Shown here piece after piece: positions 11,013 to 23,261 of a stretch of 64,000 nt of DNA. The DNA lies in NCBI GenBank assembly GCA_014338405.1, contig JTDE01000959.1, positions 57,872-121,871 of the forward strand, written 5' to 3'. A program made the translations under genes and the position numbers. How positions within the stretch are numbered: the first letter of the stretch is position 1; the number at the start of each line of letters is the position of its first letter. Below the pieces are notes generated by a model, which was given only the letters and a program-made list of their open reading frames with translations, made no database searches and had not been told where the DNA came from. Source of the DNA: Paragonimus skrjabini miyazakii (lineage: Eukaryota; Platyhelminthes; Trematoda; Plagiorchiida; Troglotrematidae).

Positions 11013-11115
11013 CATACAGACTAGCCGTATCGTTTAGACGAATCAACATGGTCTGCATGCTGTTGGCAGAGTAGTTAAGTAAAGCAACGTTGTTCATATA
11101 TTCAATATCGTTTGG
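11013..11115 (-). CDS. Candidate internal exon, unknown host gene
   Basis: Minus-strand frame that includes MNNVALLNYSANSMQTMLIR and NDTASLYG, ending at a textbook donor (ATG|GTAAGTACTT) at 11013/11012. The phase left at the donor (1) fits the candidate acceptor at 10167. The upstream boundary is weak: the AG before 11115 has no pyrimidine tract, so the exon may start elsewhere. Product unrecognised. Confidence 0.33.
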
Positions 11116-11184
11116 CTTTCAACCGGACAGTGGCTCTACTTCGGGCCCCTGGGCGTTCTTTGCAAAGTGTTACCTATTACATAT

Positions 11185-11726
11185 TGTGGTGGATTGTCAG
11201 GCCGGAGGGGCGAGTATTCAAACACTCGACGGAATGCCTCAACGCGGGTCGAGGGCACGTCCACAAACCCTCAACGATCAGATGGCGGACAACGGGGGCA
11301 GTTGGATGTCATCGCTCGATCGGATCGGACCAACGGGAGAGACATGGCACACAAAATAGGATGGACGACCAAATCGGATGCTCGATTATTCCAACACTCG
11401 GGGGAATATCTCGACACGGTCGTGGATGACAGTGAAAGCTCACAGTAGATAGATGGAGGACAACACGAGCGACCGGACGAGCCGTCGCTCAAGGGAATCG
11501 GACCAACGAACGAAGATTGGCAGGCAGAAAACCCCCGGATAGAAGGCGCCGATCACCCACATAAACCACGCAGAAGTGCACACGACGTGTGAGCGGAAAC
11601 CTCGGGGTGTTGTGGACTAGAATTCTGCCTCATAAACGCGAGCGCGCGCACAGCATGTGAACTAGCGTGCTGGACAATAAAGATTGTGCTTTATTGGACA
11701 CTTTTTCGCTACAATTTGTGTAGACA
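11185..11726 (+). repeat. LTR-like repeat, second family (solo)
   Basis: The block starts TGTGGTGGATTGTCAGG and ends GTGTAGACA (TGT...ACA), with a TATA-like CTCATAAACGCG near 11627 and an AATAAA at 11676 followed closely by TGTGCTTTATT. This promoter-polyA order is that of a retroviral-type LTR in plus orientation. Its first 80 bp recur at 31088-31245. It contains an internal duplication (11212-11360 and 11385-11525, offset about 172 bp). No gag or pol of either strand adjoins it, so it looks like a solo LTR. The exact 3' boundary is uncertain, and TTGGACA at 11694-11700 is an alternative. Confidence 0.55.
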
Positions 11727-14040
11727 AATGGAAGATGTCCGAAAACCCCGTCGAACGCCACTTGAAGCAGAGAAATGCGCTCAGAGTGGACATACAGTGA
11801 CTAAAAAACTGAATTATTTCATCAGAAGAGCTGTGAATGTGTTTTCATGGGGGTTGGTTAGCCACAATCGCGACACAGCTCGTTTGTTTTTATGCGAAAT
11901 ATAATTTTCTGTGACCCACGTGATGGTGGCATTGAATAGTTGTTTAAGAACTCGGACAGCGACCAATTGACTTGTCTTGTTTGAGACAAGTTATGACTTT
12001 TTCGTCTCAGTGGTTGTTTCCTAACAGGGGTATAAGTTAGGGATGTTTTAAAATGTGTACAAATTGGTCCGTGTTCGACGGTTTGGTACAAAATAAACAG
12101 TATATCCTCCAGGTTTTCATTGAAACTGTTGCAGAATGTGTGAATAAAAGCTTTAAAGCAGTGTGCTTGGGTGGCTGGATAGTAGAAGAGGAGCCCAGAC
12201 GGCCTCTCAACCGGATTGCAAACCCACTTCAGCCTATGGCTAGCCAACAACGACGCTACTATATCAAGCACAACTCCGTTCTACCGAGACTCTTTTGACG
12301 GGCAAGCTATCCGAAGATTTGGCTGAATATTTTGAATAAGTTCATGATGCTTGCAATTAGATTCATCAGCTGATAGCACTCACGATAATCACATTCGCAT
12401 TTAAATCATAAATATCCAAAGTCAGAACTACACTTTTCTGATCAATAGACCGTTTTCTTTCTGTCACTTCTTGGTCTTGAAGCCTTGTTACCGAATATAT
12501 GCCGATGAAATGGTCTCCTGAAACCAGTCAAGTCAAATTATAAATCGCTAACTATTGCTCATTTCTAAAATGATGATGTGGCATGTAGTTATCACCTAGG
12601 TTGGACACCTTAATGACTTACGAGCATCACAGCAGGAATGGACCTTACTGAACGTTCATTTCCAAGACGTCTCCCCATGTATTATTCATGAACTGTCGAC
12701 GTAATGTTGACAGATATCACTTTATTGGCGCCAGATGGCGAACACGAAAATCTGGTCTACTCTTCGTTCATCAATTAGTTTAACCATACAAATGACAACA
12801 CTATTCAGCGTTCGATTATAACCTTGATATTGTTGCACGTTCGAGAAGTAACCGCTACGTAAGTATCAACGTTGTAATTTGTTCATAGATCATTAAGTTT
12901 CTTTGACGAGGTATGGTCAACAGTTGATGCTTTACGCTTCTTATCCGCATTATTCAAGGCCAAACATCGGAATAAGTCCACGGCCAGCTATGGGGCTAAA
13001 TTTTCGGACGATGTATGACTGCATAGTGAGGGTATATGCCAAACAGTTGCAACAGACAACTTTTGCTGCACACCCACTTTCTGGTTTGGGCTCACATTTG
13101 CCGGCCATTCAGTTTAGTAAACGGCCAAGATCGGTTGATAAAACATGGTAAGCGTACTAGATCAGGTAATCCCAAAAAGAACGATTATTAAAAATCATGT
13201 TGGGCGTAACCAATTGGCTACGCGTTGATTTCGGCCCAGGTTACAATATTCTTGGTCGGTCATCTGGGTGTCGTTGTTGTTCAGCTGTGGATCTCTTGGG
13301 TGGTCAGTTACCACCTTCACGAGGTCCGGCCTTCTAGCACTGCTTGCTCGACTTGGATCAGTTTGCACTCATTTTTACCATGCTGGTTACAGTTGACACC
13401 GCTCTCATCTTTGGCAATGTAAACCGTCTTTATGAAGCCTCTTGCTTCCATCGAAATTATGTTCACTATGCTGGAAGAGATTATCGCTGAATTGGGTATT
13501 GCTTTGTCCAACGGCGTTAATCGTTAGTAATGTATACACTTCAACTCTCAGTCGTTAATCCGATTAACAGGACCGTTGTTTGGGAAATGAGGTCTGATCA
13601 CGATCAGGGATACGCGAGAACAGAAGAGAAACAGACTCGACATAGTCTTCTGAGTTACGTTTTGAAATGTAAGATGCTAATTTTGGTAACACATTTCGCG
13701 GCTGATCCTAGATGTGATAGCCAGCGCAGAAGATTAACGGTTGTGAATACTTTATGCATCACTAAGATTCTAGAACTTGTTGATTGGCAAGGATGAGGTC
13801 GGACAATGTGAGGATCATATGGCAAAGGCGATCAAATCCACAAAAGTTTGTATTGTCACTTCAGATGCTCTGCTTGGCAGACCGAAACCAACTGGAACGC
13901 ATGTGTCAAGCGTGTATGGATTATCAAAGATGAATATACAACCCAAGTGTGCATATGTCCGGTTCTTCGTGCCGTACGACCGCTGGGTGGTTAGTAACCC
14001 TGTTTACAGTGTGCAAACGAAAGAGACAACGGACATGAAC
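11727..14040. other. No supported gene
   Basis: Only weak open frames occur, the longest being 137 codons on the minus strand (11858-12271), with no motif I recognise. No RNA gene was seen. Confidence 0.5.

Positions 14041-14043
<3 letters not shown>

Positions 14044-14080
<37 letters not shown>
14044..14080. repeat. (TA)n microsatellite
   Basis: TA dinucleotide run directly bordering the N gap. Confidence 0.95.
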
Positions 14081-14081
<1 letters not shown>

Positions 14082-14200
14082 NNNNNNNNNNNNNNNNNNN
14101 NNNNNNNNNNNNNNNNNNNNNNNNNNNNNNNNNNNNNNNNNNNNNNNNNNNNNNNNNNNNNNNNNNNNNNNNNNNNNNNNNNNNNNNNNNNNNNNNNNNN
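14082..14200. other. Assembly gap (119 N)
   Basis: Unresolved bases between a (TA)n run and a partial LTR. The gap probably hides the missing part of that LTR and more TA repeat. Confidence 0.99.
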
Positions 14201-14201
14201 T

Positions 14202-14502
14202 AAAAAGTAGCTTTGTTCCGCTCCAAGAACGTGTGCGATAAGGAGAAAATTATAAGGTATTTATATGGTGCATAGAGACCTACAGGCATTCTCGAATCAG
14301 AAAATCAAAGGACAGTTACCGAAAATAATTGTTGAGGTCACTTATCCACCAACGAACATGGCGGAATAAAATTGGGATAGATGAAAAAATACCCAAGGTC
14401 ACCTCTCGACTGTTCAGGACAGTTCCGCTCATTCTGATTGGATAAAATCGTTTTCTCGAGGAAGGAGGCGGTTTTGGACGAGAAAAATTGGCTACCCGAA
14501 CA
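14202..14502 (-). repeat. Partial LTR, second copy of the 611-1074 LTR
   Basis: On the minus strand it starts TGTTCGGGTAGCC at 14502 and aligns along its whole length with 776-1074, for example the shared CGTCCAAAACCGCCTCC and CAGAATGAGCGGAACTGTCC-type segments. The remaining 165 bp expected from the first copy fall in the N gap. The upstream flank has no polypurine tract and no pol, and downstream there is no gag, so this is a solo or broken LTR. Confidence 0.75.
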
Positions 14503-14704
14503 GTTTGCTGGTTTGGTTGGTAGATTAGAATCGAGCCACACGAACACGCTTTCATCAAATGTTTAATCACTTCTTGCAGGTGTTCCATATCTGGTGGCAA
14601 TCGATGTGTTGTCTAGTGAATGAGTGTCAAACGCCAGTATATCTTTCTATCGAGCCTCCTAAGGAACTGTTGCACACTGAACAGGCGATCTAGAGTTAAA
14701 AGCC

Positions 14705-15700
14705 AGTGTTACATATCAATAATGTATCCATGGGTTCTTTTCTCAATCCGTTTCCATCGAACTTTCTTGGATAGGCTTAACAAAACAGCACTGAATCATT
14801 CAAGATCTACATTCGATATGTAGATGACATATCCATGCTATACAGAGAGGACATTGAATTAAAATAGTTAGTTTCAACATTAAATTGTGCTCATGAAACA
14901 ATTTATTTTCCTCATTATTTTAACAAGAAGACATAACACTATCTTGCAAAGCAATGTATCCAAAGAAAATATGACTTGATCAATATACCCATTTTTACAA
15001 TTTTTTTACTCCTGCGGCACACTTATCATTTGATTCACACTTTAACCCATTGATCCGAGAGAATCTGCGCGCAGGATCAACGGTTGAGACGGTATCTGTT
15101 GAAGACATATTGAGAAGCAGTGTCTGTCCAGGTAAGTTCATAAAACATCATTTAACGGATATCACACTAAAGAAGTCTATTGACCGAGTAGTAGGGATGG
15201 AATATCTGTTGTTGCACTTTCAACGAGGACGCTACGAGTGAGCACGTTGTCCGAAAACTAAACAAACCACTTGGACAAACTTACCACCGCTCAGCTTAGA
15301 GTCATCTTTCAAAGTCGGCGCACGATAGTCTCAGGCCTCAAATATTCGTTGCCTTGTTTCATTATTTCAGTGCCTACGTCATTTCAACTATTGCTGTGGT
15401 ACTGGTTACCTCGATCGTACAACTGTCCAAACGGATAAAGGAACACCTTTCAGCTTCGCTCAGTAAAGACAGTAAAAAGCACAGATAGCTCCATTGTGGC
15501 CTATCTCGTTGATGCTGGCCATCAGATTATGATCATTCAAGCATTTAAATTGTTCACCGATTACCCGGTCAACTCTTGATTAGTGCATATCTACGAGTGT
15601 TGTGGGCAGCTGAAGCTACCCTCATTCGTATGCTTCAAGTGAAACTATGTGCACGAAAGAAATTCCTGCGGACGCTCCACCTTCCTTGACCTCATTGTTG
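14705..15700 (+). pseudogene. Penelope-like element: RT motifs B/C, thumb and GIY-YIG endonuclease
   Basis: Plus strand. A MGSFLNPFPSNFL stretch near 14730 corresponds to RT motif B (usual MGSPLSPxxANxF). FKIYIRYVDDISMLYREDIE near 14805-14860 carries the catalytic YVDD. A stop follows, then LVSTLNCAHETIYF. The thumb or connector is read at 15050-15241 (LIRENLRAG...VEDIL, GKFIKHHL, MEYLLLHFQRG). The endonuclease begins near 15370 with FNYCCGTGYLDRTT, continues shifted as LSKRIKEHLSASLSK, and then STDSSIVAYLVDAGHQI near 15480. The C-terminus is AAEATLIRMLQVKLCARKKF near 15610-15660. This is the RT plus GIY-YIG order specific to PLEs. Stops and at least three frameshifts make it inactive. 15700-16160 is probably its 3' UTR. 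Confidence 0.82.
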
Positions 15701-16164
15701 AACAGGTGAACCACCGTCTAACGTGAACCATGCATCCATATATCCTAATCTCTGTCCCCATTTCCCTCCGCAACTTTTATCCGAATCTTGACTGACTTAC
15801 GCTATCAGTAGGTTACCTTTATCTGTCCAGTCTTTACTTACAAACCGCCCCATTTGCTCCGCAGAATTTCTTAGTCTCCATTACCGTTCCATTTGGTGTC
15901 GATTGTCATTGGGAATAACACAACTACTCGTATGCCATTAATTCAGTGATTGTCCGTTTTATCACTGTAGAAGTTTAAAAAATTTATCGAAGAGGTACCC
16001 TTGATACAAACCGTTAGTTGTGTAGTTTCAATGTAATGGGAATCGATTTTACGTTCCAGTGGTGGGTTATTCATTAGCCGTGTTTGCCGCCTATATTGGC
16101 TGTATATTTTAGTAGTGAGCATTTGTTGCATTCGTTCTAATCAGGGTTTACTGCAAAACCTTTT

Positions 16165-16850
16165 ATAAATTCATCACCATGGACAACGATGCATCAGTGG
16201 TTCTCACTGATGCCATACAACCGCGAAGAAGAAAAAGGAAACCCTGTACAGGAGGAGGGAAGAGAAAAAAAAGGCAAGGGGAATGGACCTAACTACTAAA
16301 AACAGCGAAATCTATATTCATTTATTAAGCATCAAGGTGCCTATATCTTGCAAACCAACAACCGAGCTATAAGTATATGTAAGACGTCATCAACAAGACA
16401 GCTTCCTTATAGCTTTCACTGCCTCGTCATTAAGTGCATTCACTTCACAGACAGCTCGGCTAAACAACGACAGCATTCACGTCACTGAGCTCGATTAACT
16501 GCCATCTCACCCAAAGTCTCCAGCTACCGATTCTATGAGTCTTGTGGGGGTGAGAGGTGCCCAGCCCGGGAGACGAACTCGACCCACAGTGGCCAACATC
16601 TTGGTGAACGATTTCATTTTTCTACGTCGGATCATCATCTGTCCACCTCGCATCTTATACCAGTCGGCCGCAGCGTCGGCGAACAGTGCGCGGTGTGGCA
16701 GACGACTTGCTGGCATCCTTAGTACATGACCTAACCATTGAAGTCTGTGCAAATATAAGGTTTGAACGAAAGGACTCGTTTTACACTCAGTACCAAATGC
16801 CCGCTTTCTCACTCGTTGGTGTTCGACTGATTGGCTGTCGGGCTCCAAGT
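16165..16850 (-). pseudogene. RTE LINE 3' end (post-RT domain and 3' UTR)
   Basis: Minus strand 16848-16507 encodes the domain after the RT: KRAFGTECKTSPFVQTLYLH, RLQWLGHVLRMPASRLPHRA and GRVRLPGWAPL, matching three other copies here. The 3' UTR runs to about 16165 with the family-specific CTTTCACTGCCTCGTCATTA on the plus strand and a final imperfect CATCACCATGGACAACGATG in place of the clean (GAT)n tail. The element is 5' truncated before the RT, as is usual for LINEs. Confidence 0.85.
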
Positions 16851-17109
16851 CATAATTGCTGGCTGTTGGTGATATCCTCGCATGATTGTCTTTTCGAAGT
16901 CGACATGTTAAACATGATTTGTTCGATTGTCTTGCGTTACTTGGACTCGGCCGCTAAACAAAGGCACACCGACTGATTATCGTTTGCGACAGTGTGCAAT
17001 TTCCCACCCAGAGGTATGTTTGATTTCTAGTAAGTTAATCCCATCAAAACTTAGGCGTTGCCTGTTTTGCTAGGTGAACTTGCCAATTTCGTTACAGTTA
17101 CAGCGCATC

Positions 17110-18302
17110 AAATAACAACGGCGATCGTTGGGTGCTGTAAAGCCAATTATCGCCAGTCAAAAACAGCCACGACAGATTAGATGCTTCTGTTTTTCAGTTC
17201 GGTATGTCTTTTTTAACCTGTCGGGCCCAAGGCTTTGTCATGAGACTGACAGCAGTCAGTGCACGCGCTTACTGTTGGTGGCTATAGGCGATTATTGGAG
17301 ACACTCGAAAAGGTCGATAACTTTAAGAGTTGTTTCACCCCGGGTGAAATGATCGATGATGTCATGAATCGCACGACTAAAACCTATGTGGCGTCTGCCA
17401 ATTTACGCCGCTTGGTGCGCTGACACGATCTTCCTTTAGCTGTAGCGTCAGACTCAGGGTTCACCAGTAATACATATTCCAGTATTTACCGAAATTTGCA
17501 CACCAGCTCTCATGGTTGTTAAGTGGGCGTTCTGTCCCCTGCTCAAGTAGTCTCACGATAGGCATGATCTAATAGTGACCGCAATTTATTGTGAATGGCG
17601 TTCATTTTAGTGGGAGAATAGACAGAATCGCGCTTGTTAACTGCATTCGATTACCCCGTGATCATGGGTTCACAGTTAGGTTGAATTCGCCTGCTTCTTT
17701 GAGTTACCTTTTAACTGAAATTTGTAGATTTAAATTGGTGCTAATCAAACGGCACCCATGTTTGATTACATCTTTCGTATTTGGCCAGATCGAAAAAAAG
17801 CATCAGACTCGTATTTCGCACTTGACTAATTCTATCGGTAGTGCACATTACCGTCTATACTAGAGTATGTATTGTGGTGGTTTGGCCACGTACTCTGGAT
17901 GTCATCTGATCGTTGACCGTACCGGGCATTATATAATGAGACCACCAACAGCTGGGTAAAATCGCGTGGTAATCAAGCAACATCGTGGCCACGAAATATG
18001 AAGACCCTGACTGCTCCACTGAGCAAAGTGGGTAGGTGTCGCTTGCCTGGATAGGGTCATCGTAATAATTCAGACCGCTGGTTGGAGGGGCTATGCGAGA
18101 TGGCGATGTGTCGTAGTCAATGGCGTCCCTGTATCCATACCACTTCAAGTTCTTCCGCTTAGTCTACTTTTAGTAATGTTCAACCATCTTAGTAACGTTT
18201 TTTTATAGGATATTCCACGTCACTGTTGAGGTGAGCGGCGGCGCGAACCACAGTATCCTCTGGTCGAGCTCATGGCTGTTATGATGATGATGATGATGTA
18301 TT
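17110..18302 (+). pseudogene. RTE LINE fragment, second subfamily, with (GAT)n tail
   Basis: Plus-strand translation in changing frames gives FQFGMSFLTCRAQG near 17200 (usual FGMRFxPSKCK after RT motif C), LEKVDNFKSCFTPGEMIDDV near 17320 (usual VVDxFxYLGSxIS), YVASANLRRLVR (usual FANLRHLWR), then WWFGHVLWMSSD near 17880, MKTLTAPLSKVGRCRLPGW near 18000 and RWLEGLCEMAMCRSQWRPC near 18090. The 3' UTR ends with six GAT-type triplets near 18283-18300. This subfamily (APLSKVGRCRLPGW) differs from the other RTE copies here (GRVRLPGW). It is heavily broken and 5' truncated. Confidence 0.75.
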
Positions 18303-21300
18303 GCGGCTGTAATGATTGTGACTGGACCATGTAAAACTTCACGTCTGGTGTTTTTTTTACAACTACCCGTATTCCTGGCCGACTACAAATGCCGGCAGCC
18401 CAGCGCGAAGGATTTCCACATACATCCGTTTGGTGCCTCCTTTTCTGGTGAAAAGATGAAAGCGATTGGTATTTGTGGGGTTTTTGTAAGGCCTGGTTGC
18501 GACCTGGTACTTTTAAGGCTTGTTCCGATGTGTATCAGTCAGTAGGGATACAGTTACGAACGTGTTATCGCTTTGTAGATGCGCGCGACTAATTACTTAT
18601 GCGGTGGTTGTTTACGATCTCTGAACATCTCGGTCTTTTTAATCAATGTAGTCGTTGTCCGAGTTGCGTACTGCGCAGAGTGTGTCGATGCTTCCGAACC
18701 ATCGCTTATTACAGCGTTATCTATTCAGCATTTACGGCTTTCCCTGTCTGACTTCCCACAGACAGGAATGTCCATCCATGGCTCGTATATGCAAATGACC
18801 ACATTAGCTGTACTGGAATTTAAGGCAAATCAGTGTGTGTCAATAGGAAAAGCTTGTTCTCCCTGTTATTTATGTGGGCAGTTTTAACGCTTTCACTCTT
18901 AGCAGCATGACTTTGCCTTTTGCCTCAGTCTGCGATTAAATATTGGATATTTATTTCACTAGAATCTTTAGAATTGACTGAAAGCTTAGGTAAGACATTT
19001 TGTTATTCATATGATGCCTAAGGTGTAACTGCGGTGCTGAATGTCATGTAGATGCGTTGTAGGTCTGACGGATTTGTTATTTGGTAATCTGACTTGGAAA
19101 GCCAAAAACTGAGAAAAACTATTTCACATTTTGTAAGTATCATACCACTTTGCGCACTGTATCCCCATCATCTACTGTGCGAAGATTTTACTTCGTTAAC
19201 CTTATGGAAAAGGTGACAGTTACTAGAATGTGAGTACCAATTTTATAATAGCCACTTGGAACGTTCGTTCATCCTTGGTGGAATTACAGAAGCCTATAAA
19301 GGAAGTCTTATACATGATCCCTCACTGTAAAATGTATTTTTTAGATTTCTAATTAGACAATTGTTTTACGATGACTTAATTGTGCTCTAGTTTTGTTGTG
19401 TATCCTAGTCGCATGTGTTTCGTAATTTAGTGCTATTATAAAGCAGACTATCCGAAAAGGTCCAGGTGCTCCGTCTGTCTCATGGTCCTGGTTATTTTCG
19501 GGAAAAATGATATCTTCAACGATGCATGTTTATTGAGGTACATATCCTGCAAGCGGTCTTGACAATTGCACTTTTTCTTTACGGGACTTACGTAGTTCGA
19601 AAGTTATGGCGAAGCGTAACTAGAACTTGGAGTAGAGTGCTTTTCTCAAAAATAAACTTTTACGGGACACAGTACTTCTTAGTCTCAAGTGCCTCTCTTA
19701 GCAAAAAAGTTCAGAACCAAACGAGAAACACTTTTCGAGTTTGGAATGAGTCAAATTTTTTTCTGGGAAGATAAAACAGCAAATGTTTTACCAAACCCAT
19801 TTGGTATTATCCTTAGGGCGGATCAATGAAGCATGTGAGCCCGCTTTTATACAGTGTCCACACATCTCTGGCGAATTAAACGGTAGACTACACCCGACTG
19901 AGGAACGCGGGTTAAGGTTTATGTAGTTTTACTATCGTTCCGTGAATCTTATCAAACGAACGCCCACCAGATGACCTCTTGGGCATATGGACGATGCTCT
20001 TCGGGCATGGATTCTTACCAATGCCATTGTGCGAATGATATCACAGATCTTGTTTGGGGGTCTGAACACTTAATCTCGCTGAATCAAATGATGCAGCTAT
20101 TAGAAAACTGAGGTATACAACCTACGCTTGAATGACATTCTTTAAAATACAACTTTCTACACCTTGTTTTTTTTAAAACTTACGTAAGATGATGGTTATA
20201 TGGTCGTTCTGCTGATGGGGACTTCCTAAATACAAATAATAGCTATTTTGCCTTCATCTGGACATGTGCAAATTTTCTGTCCTAACTTGCATCTAATCCT
20301 ATTGTGGCATGAAAGCAAACGCTGCCTGGCACAGTACTGGTTCGGTTTTTTCTCTTTGTATTTATTCACCCGAACAACGTTTAGATGCTTCTGCTTACGT
20401 CGGTGTACTATAATTATTTATCGTTGTATGACAATTGTTAATTCGTCGCCACTTGCACATAGGGTTTATTCGATGGTGTGCTTTCTTCATTGAGGTCGGT
20501 GGTATTGTACCTCACTAAGAACAATCCTGTCGATACCCCAGTATTATTCATCAGTGCATGTCTTTCTTAACGGTTCCGACAAACTGGGGTCGTTTTACAC
20601 ACTGTGCTTTATTCAGATAAATGAGATTCCGTAGAGTTAAGATCCTCCAGGAAGAAACCTTCACGGGAAAAAATTTCTCCGGGAAGATCCTCATTCCTTG
20701 TGGGCAGTACTGCGTTATTTTCCAAGTTCAATGTCTGTCGTTTATGTTGTTGGAACTGTGATTTGGATCCACAGGGTGCGCCTACCTAATAGAAGACAAC
20801 CACACGAAACCGGTCAGATTGATTACTGTGTCGAATTAGTTTCTTATCTTAACGAGTCTCATGTTGATTGTAAACGATCTTCACAATTTACTTAATTGTT
20901 GACCACTTTTGTACCATCGATTATTTTTTAATCCCAGTTGGTTCCTCCACGTCAGTCACATTTTTATATAGATCTGGGATAGGTTCGCCGTATACAGTGT
21001 TATTGTTATTAGCACTCTTATTTACGGTAATCCAATCCAATCAATTTATAACGCTCACATCCCCCGTTGTCCAGAGGCTTTAGTAAAATCGGTGATTTTT
21101 ACCTGACTGAGAATTCATGACCAAGATGTTGTTGAATGAATTTGAGGGATAGTTGTTGTCTTCTCTCGGGTGTATTACTCACAGGCGATTATGACAGCAT
21201 TTCCGCTTGTAGTAATATAGGCTTAGTCAGTAGGCAATCAGTAGGGCAGTAAACAACACGTTCGTCTCACAATCACTTGAGTGTGAATTCGACTGTTGGT

Positions 21301-21775
21301 GGGACTTTACTTTACTAGGAGCGAAGCGGCAACCTGATGATTTTTTGAAGGGCGCGAGCTCGAAATGTGAATCTGATCGCGAAATGAGTGGTGTTCGATT
21401 TAAAGTCATCAGGGTCTGCAACTGGTATTCAGCTACCAAAAATTTTAGTCACAAACTCAAATGAAGATGACGAAATCAGCCTGACTGAAAAATCCCGATT
21501 ATGAGTTTTTGATTGAAAACGTTATCATTATCAGATAGTAAGCTGGAGGTCAGTCAGCTGGATCGTGGAAAAAAGACGGGGTTTATCATTTCTGCACGAA
21601 CGAGACGGTTATGTCCATCATGTGATTCGTTGTTTATGTTGGATACTACTTAGTGGTTCCAACGGGTAGTATGGTGCGAATCGAAAATAATGTTTCGTGC
21701 TAAAACTAGTGACAGTTCCCAGCCCTCTAATGTCATGGAGCACCTGGCAGTAGGTGGGCATAACTAACTTTTTGG
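18303..21775. other. No supported gene
   Basis: No protein family, tRNA or known repeat recognised. An 82-codon plus-strand frame at 19526-19774 has one hydrophobic segment but no other support. Confidence 0.5.
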
Positions 21776-23225
21776 TATTATCATCATCATTATAGACAGC
21801 AATACGTCAGTGGTTCACACTGACGTTTAACTGCCACATAACCACGAAGAAGAAAGAGGAAACTCTGTACAGGAGAAGGGAAGAAAAAAAGGCGAAGGGA
21901 ATGGACCTAACTACTAAAAACAGCTAAATCTATATTCATTCATTAAGCATCAAGGGGCTTATATCTTACAAACTAACAACCGAGCTATAGGTGTAAGTAA
22001 GACATCATCAGCAAGACAGCTTCCTTATAGCTTTCACTGCCTCGTCATTAAGTGCATTCACTTCACAGACAAGTCGGCTGAACAACGACAGCATTCACGT
22101 CACTGAGCCCGATTAACTGCCATCTCACCCAAAGTCTCCAGCTACCGATTCTGTGAGTCTTGGGGGGGGATTGAGAGGTGCCGAGCCCGGGAGATGAACT
22201 CAACATTGGCCAACATCTTGGTGAACGACTTCATTTTTCTATGTCGGATCATCATCTGTCCACCTTGCGCCAATCGACCACAACGTCGACAGGGAGTGTT
22301 AGCTGTGACAGGTGACTAGCTGTACCTTTAGTACATGGCCTAACCATTTAAGTTTGTGCAAGTGTAAGCATTGAACGAAAGGACTCGTTTTACACTCACT
22401 ACCAAATACCTGTTTCCTAACCTCCTCATCGCTCACTCGCTGCGACCACCCAATACGAGCGATTGAACGCAGACGTCGGTGGTCGAATACATGAAGACGG
22501 TTCACGTTCTCCATCCTGAGATACCAAGTTGCGCTATCGTGAAGTAATACAGCCCTGACTGTTGTTTGACCCTTAAGCTTCAGAGAGATAGCTCTCTTTC
22601 ACTATAGGTGTCTCATATTAGCGAACACCGCTCTAGCCTCAGAGATACGCGTTTCTATTTCATTCCCTGCACTACCACCGCCGTCGCTAGTGCAGCCTCC
22701 CAGGTATACAAGCCAGTCAGCAACCTCAATAACTTTATTATCTAAGTTTAAGTCTACATAATCACAGCAGTCTGGGAGAAGCACTTTGTACTTCGAGACT
22801 GCAAAGCTCATTCCGAAGTACTTAACAGAACGTGAAATAGCGTTTAACGTTCTTTGTGCCCCTTGAAATTTGTCAAATAGCAACACCTTATCGTCAGCAT
22901 AATCAAGATCTGTCAGCCTTTCACCAGATAGGAGGTCCACGTGGGGGTCTTGTGACTGCCAGAGACAATCCTCCATTATTTCGTCTATGACGAAACTGAA
23001 CAAAAATGGTGGAAAGAGAGTCTTGACAAACGCCGCTCCTGGTGCTGAAATTGTCATACAGTTTCCCTAATCCTAGCTGAATTATGGGAATAAAGCGCCG
23101 ACAGTATGTTCACACACTTGTTTAAGACACCCCTGCGTTTAAGCGACTCTAAAACTGTATATTGATCCACCAAATCGAACGCACCTTTATAGTTAGGAAA
23201 TACGGCACATTGCTATCTCCTAAGA
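21776..23225 (-). pseudogene. RTE LINE 3' half (RT motifs B-C to 3' UTR)
   Basis: Minus strand. It starts at a truncation near 23225 with a decayed motif A (KGAFDLVDQ) and ESLKRRGV, then FSFVIDEIMEDCLWQ, RLTDLDYADDKVLLFDKF with an intact YADD at about 22900, YFGMSFAVSKYKVLLPDC, and VYLGGCTSDGG. The post-RT domain at 22514-22299 has DHRRLRSIARIGWSQRVS and SECKTSPFVQCLHLHKLKW. The 3' UTR ends near 21776 with an ATTATCATCATCATTATAG tail (read plus). Stops and frameshifts break the frame. It ends on a Gypsy integrase fragment at 23262, also minus. Confidence 0.88.
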
Positions 23226-23261
23226 CTTAATTTGTGCACACACACTACAATTACTACACAC

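Noticed and set aside
11858..12271. 137-codon minus-strand open frame
   Set aside because: No family resemblance and no splice or polyA support; its length is within chance for 64 kb.
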